Origin: Lumbricus rubellus
Lineage: Eukaryota > Annelida > Clitellata > Crassiclitellata > Lumbricidae
Reading direction: 5' to 3'
DNA length: 64,000 nucleotides
NCBI GenBank assembly: GCA_945859605.1
Contig: OX243811.1
Span: forward strand, 32,749,719-32,813,718
The notes under the pieces were generated by a model. It was not told the origin of the DNA and ran no database searches. It worked only from the letters and a program-made list of their open reading frames with translations. Positions 50,420 through 61,501 of the stretch are shown piece after piece. The position numbers were made by a program, and so were the translations under genes. Every line of letters begins with the position of its first letter. Position 1 is the stretch's first letter.

Positions 50420-51775
50420 CTTGAAGTTGCTGTTCTTTAACAACTACAGTGCTGACTGGAACGTGAGTCTGTGAAAAATAAAAATAGATTGTAAATCTCA
50501 CAACAACATTATCTATATAACTTAATGCCGTCTAAAATAAACAATATGCTACGCTGACACCACCCATGTGTCTTGGTTAGTGATCAATATATAATTGCCA
50601 TTATCATGAAAGCGTTTAGCTGACATGGCCATTATAAACTGAGCTATCTGTGAAATTTCTAGCCAATGCTTGAAAGTGTGAAGCAGGGAATTAAGAACTT
50701 GGGCTTTTTCAAAGGGGTTTCTAAATGTAAATTTATCAGTTTCACTTTGTGCATCATTTACTGATTAATAGTGCCTCAGTGTGAAGAAATTTGTTAGACA
50801 GTTCTCACTCTCGTGAGCTCTGGTCACTGATCATCTCAAGTTTTCCGACCGAGCCATATATCTAACACAGCTGCACGCCTCTGGAATTATCTACCTCTTG
50901 AATTCAGCTCGTTTCCCGTGCTGTCCATAGAGGAAGGAGTCAAGAATCTAAGTGCAGTAATCGCGCAGGCCAGTACTTGGGTATTATTGGTCACCCACAA
51001 TCACCTTCCTCAGGCTCCTCTATCCATCGCCCCTCGAGCTTTCCTCTCGAAACTGAAATCTCCTAGGGCTCTTTAAGAACTCTTACCCCTCCCCCCCCCC
51101 CAACCCCCGACTCATCTGATACTCCACCTTTCAATCTCGGCCTAAACACCCATCTGATAACGGATATCCTTACTTACTTTAGTAATCGGACTACGACCTC
51201 CTTCGGACTACTCTATTGGGCAACTAAACGCAGCGTTCGTGAATAAGCTGATGTCCTGTTGTGTACATGGTTTCCGAGTCGCGCTGTAGAAATTTCGAGA
51301 TTACGTTTACAATTACGAGACTTATATTGTACACGTCTTGTTATGCTATGTTATACGACTCGTGCGTAACAAACCTAACAATAATTTATTCATAATAAAA
51401 CAAACGTTTAAAAATTTCTTCCATTTATAAAGACAACTTTAACATCTACGTACTGTGAATGAAGAAATTTATACCTTTTTATTATTATTTCCACTCTTCA
51501 ACGTGGAACTAAAGTACTAAACATAGAAATCTCCAGTCGGTTTCCTAGAAAACTTTAAATAAGTAAGTACTGCATTTGTTGCAAAGAAGCGGACGGAGCA
51601 AAGTTGTCCGTGGTGCGGTCAATCCTCGAATCGCAGACAATCGACGACAGAATCCGACGATTAATGAATGCATCGTTGATTGTTACTAGTATCATTGATA
51701 ATAATAATTTTATTGGGCTAATTAATTTTTTATTTACTGCACTTAAGGGGACTTGTTTATATTTAGTTTCGTATT
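50420..51775. promoter_or_regulatory. divergent SLC30A6/ERI3 upstream region
   Basis: This is the gap between the two start codons up to the hAT element. No conserved exon is visible. A non-coding SLC30A6 5' exon is possible because ATG 50419 has CTGT-rich sequence and candidate AGs upstream. The segment 50835-51075 has a frame reminiscent of non-LTR retrotransposon ends (see separate entry). Confidence 0.35.
50835..51075 (+). pseudogene. possible non-LTR reverse-transcriptase C-terminal remnant
   Basis: An open frame reads FRPSHISNTAARLWNYLPLE then FSSFPVLSIEEGVKNL. ARLWN-LP resembles the block near the C terminus of CR1/Jockey-type ORF2 proteins. No RT catalytic motif is present in the window, and the frame ends at 51075. 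It could be chance. Confidence 0.3.
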
Positions 51776-52342
51776 CAGTGATGCCACAGCTGGGTTTTTT
51801 CCACTAGATCTGGGTTTTTTGGCCTTCGTCTGGGTTTCTGGGTTTTTTCGGGCAAAATCTGGGTTTATTTTGGTGAGCTGACTATTTGTACTTACAACAC
51901 ATGAATATTCTGTGAAATTCAATGTAAAATGGTTGTGATACATATTTTTCCCTCTAATTTTAATTTTAAACTCCACAATCAAGATCTCACACTGTCAATT
52001 CACATATAATTTACAATGTATAACCTGAAAATAGCTCTGCACAGAAATAAACCATTTTGACATCTCAAAATAGTCCAGGTCACACCTCTCTCCTTGTTAA
52101 GCTTATTGTCAGTAGGGATGCCGAGCATCTGTCAACTTTAACGATTGATATTTTAAAAATTGTAATTACATTTATTTCGACTCTTTTGACGAACATTTTG
52201 TTAACCCTCATCAGAACAAGCGAGAAACCAACTTAATTTGAATAAAGGGGTCTAAAATAGCTCATATGAATAGTCTGGGTTTTTCTGGGTTTGTTCCTGA
52301 AGGAAATCTGGGTTTATTTCTGAAACCTCAGTGGCAACACTG
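51776..52342. mobile_element. hAT element abutting the ERI3 start codon
   Basis: Termini CAGTGATGCCACAG and the complement of CAGTGGCAACACTG are inverted repeats. They are flanked by perfect 8-bp duplications TTCGTATT (51768-51775 and 52343-52350). The body contains several CTGGGTTTTTT motifs near both ends. No transposase frame is seen. The right target duplication ends 8 bp before ATG 52359 of ERI3. Confidence 0.85.
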
Positions 52343-52358
52343 TTCGTATTTCACGGCC

Positions 52359-55300
52359 ATGCTGTTACGACAGGGTTTCCAATGTTTATTGCGCAACGCT
52401 TTAAGATTGTGCAATCACCGTTGTTACGTGTTGAGCCAAAATGTTTTTCCTAAATTGCCTTCCACGCTGTGTTTCCGAACATTTCAATCTCTTTCCGGAC
52501 TGACCATGGCGCAGCGGATTCAGAAATTTGACTACTTTCTCGTGATCGACTTTGAAGCAACATGCGACAAGGAGAAGAGGATGGTTCCTCAGGTTAATAT
52601 AGGCCTAACAAAGTTCTAAAGCCAATAATTGATTGTCGCTATAGAATAGGACGATGAGCGTTATGTAAGCCTAATACAATTCGGTAGTTAAAGACGGTTA
52701 AGAAGTGAATGAGTTAATTTCTAATATAATGTGTTTAATTTGCAGTGGGGCATTCGAAACTCTAGTTTTGGTAGTGGTCTGGAACGGCTCGGTAGCAAGT
52801 ACACTATGCTTAAACAGCCGGCTATAAATAAGTTTTACAGAGTGACTATCAAGCACTAGGATATTGCACCATTATAGACTTGAAAATAAATAAGTGGAAA
52901 GTAATAAAATGGGTCCAGAACCACATGGGAATTTGCTTAATGTTGTCTTGGGGTTAAGAAGTATCAAATCAGTTTATTTCCTGAATACGCACAAAAACAA
53001 ACAAGGCAGCGAACAGGGAATTGTACATATTTGGTGGTATCAAGGGGAGATGTGAACAACAAGTAGGATGTGAACATGTTCCATAGATGTTCACTATGGA
53101 CCAGGAAGCCATACTTTTTAACATTTCATCAATATTTAGTTGTCCTCAGAGGCTTGATGGCATAGTGAACGAAGAGCAAACATGAGAACAACAATACAAC
53201 ATCTAGACAAGCTTTCTTTATGGGATGGGACACATGTCCTTACAGCAAATTTTTTATGTGTTGTGCGGCAATGGTTCATTCAGATTTATACTGAATGCCC
53301 CTTTATAATGCCCTTCCAGATGGATACGATTTCCATCAAATGAACTATGCTTATATGCTGCTGGGCAATTGTCATTTTTTTATATATGAAGAATTGCTCC
53401 ATTTGCTGTAATTAAATTCAGATTATAAAAATATTTTTTGCTATTTTAGGAAATCATTGAATTTCCAGTATTAAAAGTCAACGGCAAAACGTTTTCTGTT
53501 GATGATCGCTTCCATCAATACGTTCAGCCTGAAATCAACAAAGAATTAACTGAATTTTGTACCGAGGTACAAATTATTTACTTTAAATATTTCTTTGTGT
53601 GTTGTCTAAACATTTGTTCATCTATTCATGCATTTTTATGCCCATAATCAATTTTTGTTTTGCGGTGTATTTTAAAATTCATTTTGCAGCTGGCGTTCAC
53701 TGCCTTAGAGGAGATACACTGATGCCATGAGATTAACATTCTCAGGTGTGCTGGCCAAATAAGTGGCAGGACGGCATAGAGATTTGAGCCCTGATGTAAT
53801 AGGGTAGAAAAGAAATTTTATTATATGGATACATACACCGTACATCAGTGCTGTCCAACGTGCGGCCCGCGGGCCGCATGCGGCCCGCGAGGTGATTTCA
53901 AGTGGCCCGCGCCCGGGCTCAGTAAATTTTCGCACTTCGTGTAAAATGAAGTAAATAATAACATTATTGATCGAAACTTGAACGGTTTTTAAAAATTGAC
54001 TTTGTGACACTAATGTGACAGTTTCCTATTTGGAATGCTACCCGGAAGGTCAATCACTTAAGCCAGTGCTGTCCAACCTGCGGCCCGCGGGCCGCATGCG
54101 GCCCGCGAGGCGATTTTAAGTGGCCCGCCAGGGCTCGCTAAATTTGTGCACTTTGGGTGAAATGAAGTAAAGAAATAGTCACTGGTCGACTTGAGCATTT
54201 ATTTTTCTTATTGATTCTACGACATTTGCCGATTTGGAATGCTATCAGGAAGGCCAATCCAAAAAAGTAATATCATCTTTCTTTTCCTTGGGTTAGGTTC
54301 CCGTAGTCTATCTGGAGATTGACACACGACTTCCGATTTTAAAAAACTCTTACTACTGCAGTGTACTCAACTAAACGGACCATGCAAACCGTCTCAAACC
54401 GTTCACTTCTAGTCAGTCTCTGAAATTTGTAGCTATACAGACTACAGAATTACAGCACATCTGCAAGTGACTGCGACCATATCTTTCAAGAGACAGCCAG
54501 GATTCTAGTTCTAAGGAAACAATTGATAAGAGACCCAGGGCGACGAATGGTGATGTCTTGGCTCTTTCTGGTCCGACGACTTTAGACCGAGACCCTTGCT
54601 TCGACATTTTTTAAAATGAAATCCAGAGCGAGAGGTTGGAAATTCGCCCCAGTCACAAAGTGGATCGATCTTAACCAAAAAATTGACTGGGCGACGTAAT
54701 GAAGAGCTGAGCAGTCCAAACTGTGTTTGGGAGACGAAACCGAGTGCAAGACACATTTTGGTGCTCGTCTATAATTGTGAAGCATGACAATCGTGGTTTG
54801 TGTAGTCCACATGCTGTTATTCATTATTATTATTCTGATGAGACAAGTCTTGTCGAACTCTTTTCATAAATTGCTCAATATCAAGACTTTCCTCTGGGTG
54901 GGGATCGAGTAGGCCTATCTCTAAATATAGTTATCTTGAACAGGCGGTATATAAATTTCATATATCGATAGCTAAATTTATAAATAGATTATAATCATTC
55001 CACATTAAATTTCAATATTCGTTTAAATGCTAGGTCTACTATAATAGGCTATATTATAGTAAATTTTGAGTTTGCTGTTGTGGCCCTCGGCTTCAAGAGT
55101 CTTGCTTTTGCGGCCCGTGGTGCCAAAAAGGTTGGACAGCACTGCCGTACATATTCATGTTGATCATGCGCATCAGTGCTAGTTAGTTGGAAGGTTCAGC
55201 TTTTAATGCAGAAAGTTTGGGTTCAAGCCATTGCTGAGCCAAGTTGTGTGCAAAGTCATTCTGAAACATTTCTTTTCATTACGTAGCACCATCAATGCTC

Positions 55301-58300
55301 TATCATATTGTGCACATAGTTCTGAGCTTAGGAAGGAAGTCATCATCAAGTGCAGTTGCACCTTTATTACACTTCTAATGTTGCCAGAGATTGTAGACCT
55401 GCTTGATTATTAAAGCTTTGTTTTTCTCACCATTTAGCTGACAGGTATAATCCAAGACCAGGTTGATGGTCAACCTGATCTACAAAAAACATTGCAGGTG
55501 AGCTTTGTTGCAGCAGTCTTATTTGATGATTTTTATGCTAATAACGTTCTGTGGTTCTGTTGTAATTACTGTATTATTTATTGTTTGTATTACCTTTTAG
55601 TATCAGAAAGTTTGCAATTAAGCCTCCTAGTCATGATCCAAAGTCTCAAGTTTAGATACTTTCCTGTCTAATGAAGCATACAATCTCACTTCACTAAGAA
55701 CACCTAACCTGGAGAAATCTTGGATGCATTGAATGTTCTTTCATGACCTCTATTTTCTGAAATTTTGGCATCTGTTCTAGATTCTTATTTATTTATTTAT
55801 TTACTGAGAATTTGATATAGCGCTCCTTCAAGGTTACTACTCAGGAGTGCTCCCAGTCCAACCCCGGTCGAATAAGACAGTCTTGAGAAGAGAAAGAAAT
55901 GAAGTAGAAGGAGAAAGGCTAATAGGTATTTGACGAAGGATAACAGGGAGCTCATTCCAGGCATGGAGTTCCTGGTTATGTATTCAGTTTTGGTGAGTTC
56001 CATATGTTTTAATTTCTTGGAGGCTATTAATTCCTACCCGTAAGGGGTCATTGCATAATTACGTAACGCTGAAAATGACCGTTTTGGACCCACCCACCCA
56101 CCCTGTAACGCTTCATAACGTTTCCCTTGACCCACCCACCCACCCTCCCCAGCGTTACGTAATGATTGTTGCGAAAATTCAGTTGAGATTTAGGTCTATT
56201 ATTGGCTTATGTTAGCACGTAATTATAAATTTTTATTTTTCTAGTGAATTTAATATTATATAGCCTTGAAATGAATTTTCTTAAATTTTACCTGAAGAAT
56301 AAAATTTTACACACTGCTGAAAAGTTTCACTGACTAAATTGCTCATCAATAATTAATCAAAATATTATTAAGATGAACTAATTATTTGCTTAGTTTTGGC
56401 ACTTCGATAATTATTCTATCTAATCAGTGGTGTAGTCCTAAAAAATGAAGTGGGGAAACGCTCTTTAATGAAGTGGGGGAACGCTCTTTATAATAATATT
56501 ATTAGTAGTAGTATTATTATTAATATTCCATTATCCCTGGGAAAAAGTGGGGGAACGGCGTTCCCCCGCGTTCCCCCTCCACTACACCACTGTATCTAAT
56601 AGAAAATATTGCTGAGTTCTGTTGAGCGTCAATTTTAAATGTTTGAGATCCGTGTCCGCTAAGTAAAATATACTTCAAAGTAGTTTTCCGATGTCAGGAA
56701 TCCGAGGGGAATTACTAATTAGGTCTACCAGGTTGCTCCGTTGGTAAAACTATCACAAACAATTCAAACTGCGGTTTCCGGTTTGCACCAACGGAAGCAC
56801 AGATCTGTTGGCCTGGCATGTAACCGATGTCTGCTGCCGCATCTTCTTCACTGTAAGTTCTTCAGATGTATAGACCTACTTCGGTTAAGTTTTAAATCAA
56901 TGTCACGAAGTTTAAACTTCGAACCCATCATGTCTGAAGTGTCATTCGATGATAATTAATTCAATATTCATTAATAATTTTTTTCAAGGCGTTACGTAAC
57001 GTTCAGCTCCCCCACCCACCCACCTCCGTAACGTTTCGTAACGTTTTCAGTTACCCCACCCACCCACCCTCGAGCGTTACGTAATTATGCAATGACCCCT
57101 AATTGTTTACCTACTGTTTGCATAAGTTTTCCGAACATGTCAGAATAAATAATGCAGTTACAGTGGATCACGATATTAATTGATTACATATCTGTAATTT
57201 AATTTTAATCTTCTAAATATTTATACAGTTGAAACAGCGTTGAAATTAAGTGACTGATTAGATAACTTCAGCAACGGTTATTTGGATTTCTTGTTTTCAG
57301 CTGTTTGACGAGTGGATGAAGTCACAAGGTCTGCTCGAGCCGGGTGTGTCATCGGTTTTTGTGACATGTGGCGATTGGGATCTGAAAACAATGTGAGATT
57401 CTCATGTGCTATGTTATTCATAATTTTTTAGCCTATAGCTGTGATTCAATGTTGTTGCTTGTATCATATCTCTTTTGTTCATTTTCCTCATCATTTTTAG
57501 CCATATTTTATTTGTCATAATCACTGATTTTTTTGGTCATAGTACTGGACTAATTTCTTTATAAGGCTAGCTACATTCTAGTATGCAGTGTAATGAGTTC
57601 TGTACAGGGACGTCATTTGGGGGGGGCAGGGGGGGCATTTGCCCCCCCTGAATTTGGCCGATTGTTCTTACACATGACATATTTTTGCAATGCCACAGGT
57701 TGTTCAAACGACTAAAAGGCCTGTGTCTTCACGGCCTCAGTAATTTTGTATGTGAGGGCGGAATCCAGCTGCACACAGTGCACAGTTCATAGGCCACAGA
57801 TATAGGTTCATGTGTATATTGTCTGCACAGGGAATGAGCAGCATTATGAGCTCTGGCTGATACTTCCAGGTCAGTAAGGTCACCAGATGTGTGGGTCCTG
57901 TGGCTGTGAGGCACACAGTGCAAACCGACACCCAGTTAGATGAAGCAGCCAGGCATGGTCTACATGCACCCCACCCCGTCTGACCGGGAGCTGGAGTGGT
58001 TTCGCATTCCGGCACCGGCGACCTCCCCGCATACGACGAATGAGCGGGAAATTTTGAAAGAAGACAGCAGAAAGATGTAGCCTAGGCTATTACAAAGGGC
58101 TGACTACAGCAGTTGAGGAGGAGGAGGTTAATATATATGAGTGTCAGTTTCCACAGCAGAGCTTATGAGTGGGCTTTCTTGTGAACTGAAGAGTGGATAA
58201 AAGCTGACCAAAGGACATGATGATAATCAAAATACCGAAACCGGTCGTCTATCGGTATTTGTCTCGTCAATCTACCATAAAGCACTCGGATCCACGGTAG

Positions 58301-61300
58301 GCCTAATATTATGTGACATCCAATAATATTGAACTGGAATGTGCACAGACTGGCTATAGGTTTTTTAGTGCAATGGTTAGGCAGGTTTACTTCTTATAGC
58401 CTACATGAAGTCCTGGATATTAAAAATGTCTTTGAGTCGTATATTTTCCAAGTTAAGATAATCACTCATGATTATCTGCTTGCTCTCCCAACTCATCTAG
58501 TTCTTTATGTTCTTTATGTTGATTACACTGGAGACAGTGGTGATAAGATAATGGTAAAAATTATATATATATATTTTTGCAAATATTAACAGTAAATTAT
58601 TCTCTATTTCATGATAATGTCATATATTATTATAGCAAATAATATCATTATGATTATATAATAATAAATAATATCATGGTAGTTTATAAGGGTCCAATCT
58701 AGTCTATGTAATGCAGTTCCATGTAATACAATAATTAATGTAAACTAGAACGTACAATAGCCACAAAAAATTTTTCAAATATTTCTGTGGGTGAAGGTTA
58801 TTTCTGTCATTTCAATTGTACAAAATAGTACTTGTACAATTATTAACAATAAATCCTACTAATTTAATATGATATTATCATATATCATAATAAATAAAAA
58901 CATTATTATAACCATATAATGGTATATAATATCACGGGATATAATAACAAGTGCAAAGCACTTAGTCTATTTAAAGTAGTAGGCATTTAAATTAATCCCC
59001 ATAGTCTATTTAAAGTAGTAGGTATTTAAAATATACCATACACTGAATTAAATAGGCATAAAGTAAGAAATAAATAACAGCATGAATAAAACATCTCATT
59101 TAACCGCAGTTTTGCACATGTTGGCTAAATACAGAACTTAAAAAGCTTGTGGAGTTTTGCCCGTGAAAATTTTTTGCCCCCCCTTGGAAAAACCTGAAAT
59201 GACGTCCCTGGTTCTGTAAGTTACTGTCGTAAATGTATAGATTGACTCTTGATGTAAATAAATAACCAGGGCTTAAAGTGGGTGGGAACGGCGTTCCCAT
59301 TCCCACAGCTCCCGAAATTCTTAGCTTGCTCATCATTGTGGAACTCTAAAACACATGCATTTCAATGAAATTCTTCATTAGCGTTCCCACAGCTCACATT
59401 CAGCGTTCCCACCGCTCACCCAAACCACTTTAACCACTGACAATAGCTGTTTGCTGTTGATGTAGGCTGCCTCAACAGTGCAAGTATTTTAACATTGAAA
59501 TTCCAAAGTACTTCAAACAGTGGATCAACATCAAAAAGGTACTGATGGCTGCAATTTTGTTGCAACATTGTCTAAACCGTAGAAGCATCTTCAGCTTGAT
59601 GCATGTTTTCACTGAAGTGCACTTGAGATTTTTTAAAAATGAAGAAATCGGTACTCCAAATTTCTAAGGCTCTTCTGTAAAGCTAAGCACTGGGCTTCAG
59701 GTTATTCATGAGCAAAGTGACATGGTAGAGAAGTTGTCAAGGGATAGTCCAAACTCAATTCCCAGAGGGGAGGGGCAGAGGAGCTGTTAAGGTGGGTTTT
59801 TATGAGGTCAAAAAGATTGGAAAGCAAAAAAATCGAATGAATCATGAATCATTATTGAAGAGAATAGACTTTTGAGTGGAAAGCCTGAGGGGTGATAGAT
59901 TAGAGGGGGTAACATTGTATGGCTTGAAATAATTGTCATTTTCAAATAATGCATTGATAATTAATTGAAGTTTTAATGCAAACACAGATCTGTGAAAAGG
60001 CAGGTGTATTTACTGAGTATCAGTAGAGAGTAATCATGGTATATATATATATATATAAATAAAATATATATATATATAATTATATTCGTGTGGACTCTAA
60101 ATAAACATCAGATATAATGACGGAAGACACAATTATAACTGCAATAATATTGGTAGAAATAATTAATATTTGTATATGGACTTTGAAAAAAAGACATTAA
60201 ATTGGACAATTATGTAGCAAAACATAATTATAGTTTTAATATAATGGTTTTATGTAAAGTCTCTGTTACATCTCTGTTACATTTGCATCTGCATATCATT
60301 TTATGCTGTGGCGTCTTTCTTTTCAGCCGTTCTGTGACTTGACTGGCACATTTCCGAAAGGTATGATGACGATGCTTCAGATGATGAATCTGAAACATGA
60401 AGGGAGACATCATAGTGGAATTGGTATGAACTTGAACCTTGTGCAATCTTTTTGGCCTTTCTGGAATAACTCGTTAATTCTTGAATATTATCTATTCAAA
60501 AGCATCATAACAATGATTCATAATGTCTAGATTCGCTTTTGCATTTTACTAACATTATAGATGGCTGACTAGCTGAGGAATTTAATTGTATTTCCAATGA
60601 TGAAGAGCAGAATATAGCATAGGGCCCATTGCACTTATACACTTACACTTATAATTGGTTAGCAAGTAAGATAGGGAACCAGAATAAAACTTTTGTCTTA
60701 AAATTTTGTTGTGTCAATCATTTTGGATAGGTTGCTAGCTGGAATTTTTATTTTTTAAGTTTATTCTGTTTAGAAATATAATTATTGCTCATTAAATGTA
60801 ATGAAATTCGCAATAAACTTGTATGTGACAGGCTTGGACTTTAAATAAAGTATCATTTTTAAGAAAAAGAGGCTTACCGCAGTCTGCTCTAGTTCTGGGT
60901 TATATAGCACTTGTAAATGAACACAGTACTGCGTCAAATTAACTGCCATATTCTTTTGTTCCGTCATAAATTTTTTGCACTGCCTCTTGTCGGTTTTATA
61001 AAATGTTCCATTTCGTCTGCAGAGCTGTATAACTGCTTTCATAAATAAGGATGTCTCACATGATCACATCACTTTATCTTACGTGAAGTTGAAGTTTCTA
61101 CTTGCAACTTTATACTGTTAAGGAAAAGAGTTGCTGAAGTGTTTTTGACGTTACTGGAAGTGGTTATGGCGTTGATAACCAATGAATGATACCAAGGAAG
61201 ATGATGAAGTTGATGTTATTTTGTTGCAGATGACTGCGTAAACATTGCACGCATACTCAAGTCGCTTGCTGAACGAGGGTACTCATTCAACGTCACCGGA

Positions 61301-61318
61301 CATCTTGAAAAATCATAG
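52359..61318 (+). CDS. ERI3: ERI3-like DEDDh 3'-5' exoribonuclease, complete
   Basis: Seven coding exons: 52359-52592, 53450-53566, 55438-55497, 57301-57392, 59466-59538, 60327-60423, 61230-61318. Phases agree; 253 residues. The exonuclease signatures are in order: DFEATCD (Asp64, Glu66), CGDWDLK (about residue 161) and RHHSGIDDCVN. Identity to vertebrate ERI3 (prion-interactor PINT1) is clear in FCTELTGIIQDQVDGQP, FVTCGDWDLK and YFKQWINIKK. ERI-family enzymes trim RNA 3' ends; ERI3's physiological substrate is not settled. The first 47 residues have many Arg and no acidic residue (MLLRQGFQCLLRNALRL), consistent with a mitochondrial presequence. An internal Met50 (52506) would give a form without it. 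A frame from ATG 52266 inside the hAT element is also continuous with this CDS. Confidence 0.95.
53846..55144. mobile_element. hAT element with duplicated left end
   Basis: Termini CAGTGCTGTCCAAC and GTTGGACAGCACTG are perfect inverted repeats, flanked by perfect 8-bp duplications CCGTACAT (53838-53845, 55145-55152). The subterminal CGGCCCGCGGGCCGCATGCG palindrome resembles the hAT at 38869. The first 218 bp (53846-54063) are followed directly by a second diverged copy starting at 54064, including the CAGTGCTG terminus. Internal minus-strand frames (54413-54824) are not clear transposase. In ERI3 intron 2. Confidence 0.85.
55783..55853 (-). repeat. SINE 3' tail fragment, possibly extending to ~56000
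   Basis: TTATTTATTTATTTACTGAG, then ATATAGCGCTCCTTCAAGG and TTACTACTCAGGAG, is almost the exact reverse complement of 6847-6919. The adjoining 55854-56000 may be the SINE body, but no A/B box is recognised. In ERI3 intron 3. Confidence 0.6.
56044..57099. mobile_element. Harbinger-like MITE with nested hAT MITE
   Basis: Ends GGGGTCATTGCATAATTACG and its inverted copy ATTATGCAATGACCCC are flanked by TAA (56041-56043, 57100-57102), the PIF/Harbinger target pattern. Just inside, both arms carry ACGTAACG motifs and CCCACCCACCC runs. The hAT MITE at 56425-56592 is inserted within. No transposase or Myb-like frame is recognised. In ERI3 intron 3. Confidence 0.7.
56425..56592. mobile_element. 168-bp hAT MITE
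   Basis: CAGTGGTGTAGT and ACTACACCACTG are perfect inverted ends, flanked by perfect 8-bp duplications TATCTAAT (56417-56424, 56593-56600). The interior contains GTGGGGGAACG motifs mirrored as CGTTCCCCC. Nested in the Harbinger-like element, so it is the younger insertion. Confidence 0.9.
57605..59210. mobile_element. 1.6-kb hAT element in ERI3 intron 4
   Basis: CAGGGACGTCATTT and AAATGACGTCCCTG are perfect 14-bp inverted ends, flanked by perfect 8-bp duplications GTTCTGTA (57597-57604, 59211-59218). A G-run/C-run hairpin (GGGGGGGCATTTGCCCCCCC) follows the left end. A minus-strand frame at 57729-57923 has normal composition but no family I recognise. The right half is AT-rich with ATATCAT-type repeats. 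No intact transposase. Confidence 0.85.
59267..59439. mobile_element. short hAT-like MITE
   Basis: CAGGGCTTAAAGTGG at the left and the complement of CAGTGGTTAAAGTGG at the right form near-perfect inverted ends. GCGTTCCCA repeats fill the centre. I find no clean 8-bp duplication; the element stops 26 bp before ERI3 exon 59466-59538. Confidence 0.55.
60034..60082. repeat. TA microsatellite
   Basis: Two runs of alternating TA separated by AATAAAA, in ERI3 intron 5. Simple-sequence repeat only. Confidence 0.85.
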
Positions 61319-61495
61319 CCTCAGTATTTTTGAGTACTTATAGGAGAATCACTTTTTTACTGACTAACTTTTTTATAAATATCTTACATTTCCACCGTGC
61401 AAAAATACCAATAGTTGGTTATAGGGTTAAGTTAATAATGATGATATAATGTTAGTAGCAGTAAAATATCAATAATGTTTTAAGTGTCAATGCCA

Positions 61496-61501
61496 ATAAT
61501 A
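61496..61501 (+). other. candidate ERI3 poly(A) signal
   Basis: AATAAA lies 178 bp downstream of the ERI3 stop codon in otherwise AT-rich sequence. It is the first canonical hexamer after the stop that I noticed. Confidence 0.5.

Noticed and set aside
51604..51807. Short frame upstream of ERI3 (starting SVVRSILESQTIDDRIRR)
   Set aside because: It runs into the hAT terminus and has no splice link to ERI3; likely promoter or 5' UTR sequence.
57729..58015. Minus-strand Cys-containing frames inside the hAT element
   Set aside because: Could be transposase remnant, but I recognise no domain and two frames compete.
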